Source: Planoprotostelium fungivorum (Eukaryota > Evosea > Variosea > Cavosteliida > Cavosteliaceae). Taken from it: a stretch of DNA of 64,000 nucleotides. Location: positions 105,180 through 169,179 of the forward strand of contig MDYQ01000036.1 in NCBI GenBank assembly GCA_003024175.1. Reading direction: 5' to 3'. Of the stretch, positions 56,099 to 64,000 are shown in pieces. A program made the position numbers and the translations under genes. The notes below the pieces were generated by a model. It ran no database searches and was not told the DNA's origin. It saw only the letters and a list, made by a program, of their open reading frames with translations. The stretch's first letter is position 1. Each line of letters opens with the position of its first letter.

Positions 56099-59000
56099 CT
56101 AATACATTCTCTTGTGACTCTCTTCTGGCTCCCCGGGCAGCCGCATGTGATTCGTGTAAGGCTCTCCAGGAGGTCCGCTCTTCCTCTTTCCACCCTTCAT
56201 CTCTGTTACCTCTGTGATGAGCTGATCGAGTTCTCTTCTGAAGGTTCGAATCTGTTCGTTCTTCGATGTCATCTCCTTGCGGTGTTGCTGTTGCATCTGT
56301 TCCAGCTGTTTCTCCATCAGACCTCCCTCTTCTTGTCTCCTCCTGCTTCTCAGGAGGTCCGTAGAATTAGTCTGTTCCATCCACTGAGAGTCTCTCTGTC
56401 GACACATCAGCATCGGACGATGCATCGTCATCTTCTTCACCCTCTCTTCCAATTGTTTCTGAGTGAAATGGAGACGACTCTTTAAAGTCATGTTCTCCTC
56501 TATCGTCGATTTCAACGAAGCTCCTAGACTTTCGATCTCCTTCCTCGGAACGGCTCTCGATATCTCTGCCTCCAACTCTTTCACCTGTCTCAGCGTCAGC
56601 CCCAGATCTTTTAGACGTCGTGATGTCCATGATGACAACCCACCTTCAGATTCAAACCGGTGGCAATCTCCTGTGCACCTTCTAATGCCCTCTGTAAAGC
56701 ATCCACGACACCACCTCTCTCAGGTCCCTGCTGTATCTGTGCTGCCATGAGCTGCCTGGACAACTCTTCGTTTCTCGTCTTGAGATAATCCACTTTCGAT
56801 TCCAACTTGTTGGCACGGTTCTGAGCTTCGGTGAGCTGGCCCTGAATCGTTCGAAGGGGAGAGGTGATCAGATCGGGTGCATCGGACGGTGGTCGGCTCT
56901 TTAGACGTTCGAGTTGCTGTCGGTGTTGTTGAACGAGGATCTGCAGCTCGTGGGAGTGCATCTCTTTCAGATTGTTCATCGTGTTCTCGTGTCGATGTTG
57001 TTGCATCATCTGATGATCGAGATCAGACGATGATGATGGATCAATGATCGTGACACCTGTGACTCTTCTAATATGATTCGCTCTGCTTCACTGTCTCTCA
57101 GTTTTCCCTGTAGTCCGACGATCCTCCTCTCTAATTCCGTGATGCGATCTTGCATCTGTCTTCTTAACGTGTCCCTCTCGGTAGTTGACGGGTTGAATTG
57201 CGTCTGCTGATCGCCGGGAGCAGATGTCTCTCCGTTTGAGTTGGAGTCCTGATCTCTCAATAACCTTTCACACTGCTCCTCTAAAAGTTGGATCTTAAGT
57301 TGCTGACGTTGAATCAAATCATCATCCTGTTGATGATGAGATCCACTTCTGTCCAATCATCGTGTCTACACTCACTTCTACATTCGATTTAGAGTCGTCC
57401 TTCTTGATATTCTTTCCTTTCTGTTGCTTCAGTTTTGCTTCTAATGTTTTGATTTCGTTTTCCCTCTGCGTTAAATTCGCTTCCAGGGTGGTTAGCTTGG
57501 CGTTTAATTTCTCCGAAATGATCCGATGTGTCTCTGACTTTTCTGCGGCTTTTCTGATCGAATCTGCTACCTACTCATGTTGGCACCATCTATAACGAGT
57601 CACACTGATCACCTTCGCCGCTCTCGTTTGTTCTTCTAATTTTGATTCTAATTCTCTCATCTTAGCCCGGTGGATCTCTCTCATCGCATCAATCTGCTTC
57701 TCTTCCTTCTTGTTGACCTTCACTTCTCTGTTTTGTTCTGCGGATTTCTCCGCGTGTAGCCTCTCGATGTCTTCTCTCAGTCTCCGGTTCATTTCTCTCT
57801 CCTCCATCAGTCTCTTGTCTAGCTCATCAAGATGGTCTTCTAAGTCTTCTACTTGTCTCTGTCGATTGTCCTCGTATGCTTTCCATTTGTTCAATGCATC
57901 TTCCATCTGTTCTTTCTGTTTTCTCAGGCTATCCACCTGTTTAGGAGTGAGTGATGACGATCATGGTGGTCGTAATGACACGATGATCACCTCCTCCATC
58001 AGCTGGGATTCTTGTTGTTTGGCGTGATTGAGGTTCTCGTTGAGTCGTTGCACGTGTTCCATCGTTACGTTGTGTCGTTTCATCTCGTTCAAAACGTGTG
58101 CTTGCTCCTCCACCATTTCCCTCGCCGCCTCCAGCTCCTTCACGAAATGTCAAAAACGTCATCACGATCACGATCATCACCTTCTTCAATCTGACATTGT
58201 CCATCATGACTCGATCGTCAACTTGCCTCGGCATCTCTTTCATCTGTACGATCAACTTTTCGTTCTCTTGCTGGTATCCTCTGATCAGAATCTCCTGCTC
58301 CTCCATCTCCTTCTGCAGCCTCTCCAGTTCCTCCCTGCTGGCGATCTCCGTTGGAGCACGTATGGGAACCTTCTCCGTGGCTGATGGAGAACGGAAGGAG
58401 CGTTGGTGGGACAATTGAAGATTCTCCTGCCGCAGCTGCTCGACTTCCTCGCGGTATCGATTGACCATGACGGTCTGATGGTCTTGCTGGCTGACGCTCT
58501 GATGGAGCTGGTACTCCATGGTCTGTCGATCAGCGTGGAGGACTTGTACCTGCGAGGGTCGGTCGATGGATGATGTGATGACTTCACCTGACGTGTGAGG
58601 TCACCGATCTCCCTTCGCAGTTCTTCTTCTTTGGCGATGAAGGAAGAGACGTCCTCGTTGATGGAGGGAGTGAAGTTGGGTTGTCTGAATTGGTAGCGAT
58701 CAGAGGGTGTCTGCTCTCCTCCCGATGGTCGGATGCCGCTGTTGGACATGTACACGTGATCTTGAAAATGAGTCAGATCGTGATGATGATGGTGATGGAC
58801 TCACCTTCTTCCATTTCAAGTGGTTTGGCTTTCACAGGGCTCTTTTTCGTCTGTGCGGTGGATGTCTTCGGTCGATTCTTCACAGGTGAGACCAACTGAT
58901 CGTGTCAGTGCATCCGATGAGCGATCGTGCGGGGTATCACCTTCTTCGCAGATGCGATCGCAGTTTTCGGTTTCGGCGGTGGGTACAACCTCGACGATAC

Positions 59001-61345
59001 ACCCGTCTTCTTTACTTGAGGCTTCTTCTCTTCCTTGTTGACTTTCTTCTCCGTTGGAGGGATGGAGGGAGCAGGATCGGGCTTTCGTATCATCTGCTCC
59101 ATGATCCAAGCGGGTAGGTTCGATTTGGCCGCGTTACTCTGACTTGTTCGAACAGTTTCTTTACGATCGCTCTCCGCATGGATCTGTGCATAATGAGATG
59201 ATGATGACGATGATCAGGATGATGACGATGATCAGGATGATGACGATGATCAGGATGATGACGAGGAGGAGGAGGAGGAGGATGTATGACAAGTGAAGAT
59301 GATTGTGATGATGATGAATGTCCTGACCTTGATATTCGAAGGTGTCGAAGCCACGATCGGAATGGTCAATCGAGTGTTCTGTATCTTCTCGATGGCTGCC
59401 CTCTGCTGTCTTTCCTCATTCTCCATCTGAAATTGACCATCCAGCTGGGAGAGGGTGAACGGTGGTCGATTTGTGGATGCCTCTCTTCTGTCCTCTCTGG
59501 GAGAAAATTTCATCTGGGATGAAGAGACCACGACAGATTCTTCAGTTTGAAATTGGGGCTCAGCGTGAGGTGCATGAGAGACTGCCGTAGATTTCAATCG
59601 ACGAAGATGTCGTGGATGATTTACCTCCCACGGCGGACATCAGTTTGTTGGCCAGTCGATCATCGGACATGAGGATGCTGTCGGTGGACATGATCATGAC
59701 ATCCTTCGACTTGCCTTCGATTGCCTGACTCGATCGAATGGGAGACTGATCCATGTTCATGATCATGCGATGACGATCGTGATCGGAGGTCATCGTCTTA
59801 TTTGGTGTGCTGCTGGGAGGTGATTCACCATCTGTGCTTTGTATGAGAACGCATAAACATCATGATGTATGAGAATGTATAGAGATGTCATCACGGTGAT
59901 GGGTTGTGATCATGTGCGTGATCGTCTCACCACTCAAGGCCACAGATTCAGAAAGGTTGACATATCGATTCGAGATGATGAAATTGGCCTTGGCTATGGT
60001 TGGCTTGCTCGACGTCATACTCTCCATCTCTTGCATCTTCTTCGTCTCTTGTTTCTTCTGTTCCTCTCTCCTCCTCTCTTCCTCTTCATTTCTCTTCTTT
60101 TCCTCTTGTCTTTTTTCTTCTTCCCTCCTTCTCTCCTCTTCCTTCTTCTCCTGTTCTCTCCTGTTCTCTTCCTCTCTCTTCCTCTCCTCTTCCCTCTTTC
60201 TCTCCTCTTCTCTCCTCTTTTCTTCTTCTATCTTCTTCTCTTCCTCCCTCTTCTTCTCCTCTTCTCTCTTCTTCTCTTCCTCTCTCTTCCTCTCCTCTTC
60301 CCTCTTTCTCTCCTCTTCTCTCCTATTCTCTTCCTCCCTCTTCGCATCTGACGTAGAAACAACACTTTGCGCCAGAGTGATCGTCCTCAGTGGTGGGACG
60401 AACGACACGTCAACCTCCTCACTGGACTCTTCCTCTTCACTGCTGGTGTGTCTCTTCTTCACTTGGTCTCGAGTCGGGGAACTCGTGTAATGTTCTGCAC
60501 CCGCTGGCTGCGATGACAGACCAGATGGCTTGCTCGATGGAGCGACGGATGATGCGGTGATGATCGGCGTGGTCTCTCGCGGGGGTGGTGTGTAGTGCAG
60601 GAGGTCGTACTCTTCTTTCGTCAATTGAAAGGAAGAGATGGGTTCGCGGAGTTTCTTCAGATCGGCGTCATTGTCAAAGTCCTCTTCGTATTCCTCTTCT
60701 GATTCAGATGGAGTGAAGGCTGTTCATTTCAATCTCTCGCATGAATCACAGATGCTCACACAAGGGTTTTGGTTCGACCTTGGGCTTCACCACTGGTTTT
60801 GTTGAGATTACAGCCTTCTTCTTCATTTTCTCCTCCTCTTCTCTCAGTAGCTGTTCATACTCATCTTCGAGACTGGACTCCACGGGCTTCCTACTGATCT
60901 CGACCGATGAGCTGAATTCATCATCGTAGTTGATACTGTTCTTCAGATAAGGTGTCGTGGGCATCTTTGTTGTCTTCGTGACGCTTCCCGTCGATGCTGT
61001 CATGGCTAGCTTCTTCGATGCGCCGTAGTCGAAATCACTCGAGTCTTCATCGGAAGAAATTCCGCTCTTTAGATAAGAGTTGGGGTTCACTTTCGGTTTG
61101 TAATCATCCACATCGCTGTCCGATGGAGATGGATATGATTGAGGCTGTTTCTTGGTGACCTGAAGAGGAGCGGCTTTTACTACAGGTTTGACGAAGGACG
61201 ATGGTCTCTTCTTGATCTCGGGTGACGAATCTGAAGACTCTCTTCGAGCGAGAAAGGAATCGAAGTCATCGTCTATGTCATCCAAAACGGAAGTCTTCTT
61301 CTTCTGTGGTGCCTTTCGATTGAGCAAGGCCTCTGCTCGGTGCAT
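56099..61345 (-). CDS. Large coiled-coil protein with a charged single-helix region
   Basis: One long gene with more than a dozen exons from ATG 61345 (MHRAEALLNRKAPQKKKTSV). The N-terminal 400 residues are acidic and Ser/Pro-rich (LDDIDDDFDSFLARRESSDS; DSDVDDYKPKVNPNSYLK repeated twice in variant form as LKSGISSDEDS and LKNSINYDDEF). Then comes a region of KREEERKREEE repeats about 110 residues long (60050-60345), likely a stable single alpha helix. After basic linkers with WIMEQMIRKPDPAPS, a coiled coil of about 850 residues follows (for example LRRLREDIERLHAEKSAEQ, KELEAAREMVEEQAHVLN), ending EPEESHKRMY at 56099. Roughly 1,500 residues. The size and layout recall centrosome or basal-body proteins such as CEP162, but I cannot show homology. 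Confidence 0.75.
59198..59283 (+). repeat. 18-nt tandem array plus GAG run in intron
   Basis: GATGATGACGATGATCAG repeats about four times in an intron of the coiled-coil gene, followed by a run of GAG triplets. Variable-number candidate. Confidence 0.85.
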
Positions 61346-62128
61346 CAAACTGCCGCTCTCAATTCGGCTCTTGGCGGGAAATATATATTGTAGTCCGCCT
61401 AGTTTTTTAAAATAAAGAAATTCACACATTGGTTGGCTAGACCGGAACACAAGGAGATGTATCTATTGTGACCTGTTGAATTCGAGGAGAACGTGATGAT
61501 AACTTCTGATCATACACTGACGAAATGATAGACAACCGTAAGATGCTTCATCCTTATTCTCTTTTCAATACATCATTTGTCTCTTCGTGAGCCATTCGAA
61601 TACGATCCGTTCATCTGCTCCACGATGTCCATCTGTCCGTACAGCTTCTCCCCTCTACTTCCCCTGCTACATCACTTTCTTCTACTGTCGAGATCTCCTC
61701 ACGAGAGCCCTTCTCGACAATCAAAATTATCTCCTCTACCTCTTCCACGCCGGATCAAACGCTATTGATACATAGATATGTACTAGAAGACCACGATAAG
61801 GCTGTTATGGTTCACTATACCCTGAAGGAAGTTTTGTTCAGAACCCTCTGAAATTATAGCGATACAAAGATCATCATATTTCTAGTCAAGAAATTGTCTC
61901 GTCAAGCGAAATTGATGTGGGATATATTAATACAATCCAATGTAGATGAACGTAGAATAAGACGTGGCCACGTGATTTGGGACAGAAATCGGGCCGATTT
62001 TAGTCATCCCATTGCAATGCAACTACTCCGGGACCCGCGCGAACTGATGTCGTCATCCACGGGTCATCGAACGCCATAGACAGCACATCACATCATTTAG
62101 AAAGAAACAGAAAGATTAGAAACAGCAA
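61346..62128. other. Intergenic with two weak short ORFs
   Basis: About 780 nt between divergent genes. A 62-codon plus frame at 61587-61775 contains a hydrophobic stretch (LYFPCYITFFYC...NYLLYLF), and a 61-codon frame at 61894-62079 is basic (DERRIRRGHVIWDRNRADFS). Neither is recognised and no splice structure links them. TATATATT at 61380-61387 lies 35-40 nt upstream of the coiled-coil ATG on its own strand and could be a TATA element or part of the 5' UTR. Confidence 0.35.
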
Positions 62129-63555
62129 ATGTCTGAAAACATTCCAACTCAAATGAAGGCAGTCCTTAGCGAGAAGGACAGGAGAACCCTCACCCGTATT
62201 TCTGTCCCTAAACCAGGTCCCAATGAAGTACTCATCAAGAACGTGAGATGATTCCTCCGTTTGATGATGTGACAAAGTTGTACAGGTAGCTGTCGCTTCC
62301 AATCCAAAGGACTGGAAGGTTCCTCTCTGGTTTGCTCAGCTCCCCTGGCCCATGGTGGAGGGGAATGACGTCGCGGGAACCATCGCATCCGTGGGAGAAG
62401 GTGATCGGAGGTGCTTCCCTTGAACCAAACTGACCGAGACAGGTGTCACAGAGTACAAAGTGGGTGATCGTGTGGCAGCGTTCTCTCGCATGGCGACCGA
62501 CTCGAAATACGGAGCTTACGCAGGTGAACGTCATCACACCGTCCCCAAATGTCGCTGATGATAACAGAGTACACCGTATCACCCGTCAACACTACCTTTC
62601 CTCTCCTGGAAAGATCTTCATTCGAAGAGGCAGCCACGTTTCCACTGGCCTACATGACCGCGGCCTTGGGGTGAACGATCTCCATCGCGATCACCATCTC
62701 ATCCGTGGCAGCCTCTTCGTAGCTCTCAAGTTACCTACACCTCTGGAGCCTGCGACATCCGAACGTTGGGTCGTCATCAACGGTGCATCTTCTTCGGTCG
62801 GCCACTTCGCTCTACAACTTGCCAAGCTCGCTAACCTCAAGGTCATCGCCGTGGCGGGTGCCTCTAAAGACGTGAGCGGCTCTCCGTCATCATCTCATCT
62901 CATCTCTCAATCATCTAATCTTTCTCTTGACCTCACCTGATTGTATCATCCCAGCTCGCCTCTCAAGCCGACGTCACCATCGATTACAGGGGAAAGTCCT
63001 CAGAAGAACTGGCCTTGGCCATCTCTGCTGCTGCTCCCGGAAAGATCAATGCCTTCTACGATGCCATCTCTGAGCCCACAACCATTCAAACCGCACTGAA
63101 CGTCATCAAGCAGAACGGAGGAAGGATCACCGTCGTCCTACCACCTCCAGAGGACATCGAGGTCCCTTCCAACGTGACCATCATCCGCACCATGTGAGAA
63201 AAAAACGATGATGCACCGACACATCGCATCGTGGTGGATGACAACGACACAGGGTCGGATCGTCTCATGCAGCTCAATTGACGGGACCTCCACTCAAATA
63301 CTCTGAAGGCACCGGTGACGACAGCGAATTCGCGGCAAAGTATTACAGACTCCTCTCCAAGTGGTTCAGTGAAGGAAAAGTGAAGGCCAATCCCGTCAAG
63401 GTAAGAGATTGAATGAGCGAGAGACCGAGTGAAGGTGTTTGTAGATCATCGCTGGGGGTTTAGCAGGAGTGGACGAGGGATTGAGGCTGTTGCAAGCGAA
63501 CAAGGTGTCAGGTAGCAAGCTCGTGTATCGAATTGCAGAGACCCCCGACGTATAG
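62129..63555 (+). CDS. Zinc-less MDR oxidoreductase / enoyl-reductase-like
   Basis: NAD(P)H-dependent medium-chain reductase of the quinone-oxidoreductase/trans-enoyl-reductase branch. Starts MSENIPTQMKAVLSEKDRRT; N-terminal GroES-like fold with PKPGPNEVLIK, AVASNPKDWK, WPMVEGNDVAGTIASVGEGV, and YKVGDRVAAFS. The Rossmann domain has the motif NGASSSVGHFALQLAKLANL (A-S-S-x-V-G), ADVTIDYRG, INAFYDAISEP and GGRITVVLPPP. It ends VSGSKLVYRIAETPDV at 63555. No structural zinc Cys cluster is visible. Six or seven exons, each join in phase. About 345 residues. Homologues act on quinones or as trans enoyl reductases of polyketide synthases; substrate unknown. Confidence 0.87.
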
Positions 63556-63717
63556 ACTCTTCTTGTTTGTAGAAATAGATATAATTCTTCTTTCAATTGT
63601 TATTCGATCGATTTAGACTTGCCTATTATCACGGTCGCGATCCTGTGATGGTCTGACATCGTGAATCAGTATCATACCACATAAATAGAACAGGTTGATC
63701 ACTGTTTATTCCCAAAA

Positions 63718-64000
63718 TCAATCCGTGATGTCAACGATCTCATCTGCATCCAGTCAGCCCGGAGAAGAAGAGAGGGAGAGGCTCACCTTCGCTGGCGTCA
63801 AAAGGGGTATCTTCTATCTCCTCCTCTTCCTCTTCCACAAAGGTGATCGGTGCGGTGCTCCTCCTCCTTCTAGAATTGATGGACGTGCTCTTCGTGACTT
63901 CCTCGACCACTTCGTCTCCTTCAAAGTCGCTGTCCTCCGATTTCACCTTCCTCTCCTGAGCCGAGTCAATCTACACCGTTGTAGACGCGTCGCTCACTCT
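63718..64000 (-). CDS. Acidic protein, 3' end (gene continues beyond window)
   Basis: The last two exons of a minus-strand gene. An intron with the palindrome CTACACCGTTGTAG and a CTCGGCTCAG acceptor leads to ERKVKSEDSDFEGDEVVEEV, RRRRSTAPITFVEEEEEEIE and DTPFDASE; a final intron (63733 to about 63784) joins DEIVDITD and TGA at 63718. Acidic with a basic patch, like many nuclear proteins. The rest lies past 64000, so the family cannot be judged. Confidence 0.6.

Noticed and set aside
59869-60490. Ser/Leu/Phe-rich plus-strand ORFs that look like membrane proteins
   Set aside because: They are the complement of the KREEE repeat of the minus-strand coiled-coil gene (CTC/TTC runs read as Leu, Phe and Ser).

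Overview
This is eukaryotic nuclear DNA from a compact, intron-dense genome. Genes lie about 0.1-0.5 kb apart on both strands. Nearly all multi-exon genes are cut by short introns, mostly 35-70 nt, with GTGAG- or GTGAT-type donors and CAG or TAG acceptors. The gene set (Sm/LSm proteins, PIAS-type SUMO ligase, Elongator subunit 5, SH3-DHR1-DHR2 DOCK GEF, LMBR1-like protein, HMG-CoA synthase, prefoldin 6, PDRG1, F-box/ankyrin proteins, EGF and CAP secreted proteins) suits a free-living protist. The style suggests an amoebozoan, perhaps a protosteloid amoeba such as Protostelium/Planoprotostelium; that is an inference. All CDS spans below are gene spans that include introns; I spliced them by eye.

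Layout. 0.1-5 kb (minus): a weak small gene, a secreted flavin amine oxidase, a UPF0060/YnfA-type membrane protein and an MFSD5-like transporter. 5.3-8.5 kb: a histone H4 lacking 39 internal codons, then an Sm-G gene and a Lys/Glu-rich gene, both split and partly duplicated around a single N at 6694. 8.6-16.3 kb: a long coiled-coil protein, LSm2, a small zinc-binding protein, an RNase-kappa family protein and a polytopic membrane protein. 16.7-24 kb: a decayed F-box/ankyrin copy, tRNA-Leu(CAG), a PIAS/SIZ SUMO ligase, two small membrane proteins, a Swt1-type HEPN protein and ELP5. 24.1-31.5 kb: one large DOCK gene. 31.9-39 kb: a second decayed ankyrin copy, an LMBR1-like protein, a METTL23-like methyltransferase and a condensation/BAHD-like acyltransferase. 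39.1-46 kb: a secreted CAP protein with a Pro/Thr tail, two tandem polytopic receptor-like genes (one with an EGF ectodomain), PDRG1 and a third ankyrin copy. 46.5-53.4 kb: HMG-CoA synthase, a CH-SBF2-PH protein and a fourth ankyrin relic. 53.7-64 kb: a TspO-related membrane protein, prefoldin 6, pterin-4a-carbinolamine dehydratase, a 5-kb coiled-coil gene, an MDR-family oxidoreductase and the 3' end of an acidic protein gene.

There are no operons; several neighbours are divergent pairs with short shared upstream regions (MFSD5-like/H4, LSm2/zinc protein, LMBR1-like/METTL23, PFDN6/PCD). The features most worth a second look are the broken H4, the haplotype-like duplication at the N, a bacterial-type UPF0060 gene with introns, a recurring 14-nt palindrome and a GAAATTTC motif inside introns, and the scattered degenerate F-box/ankyrin family.
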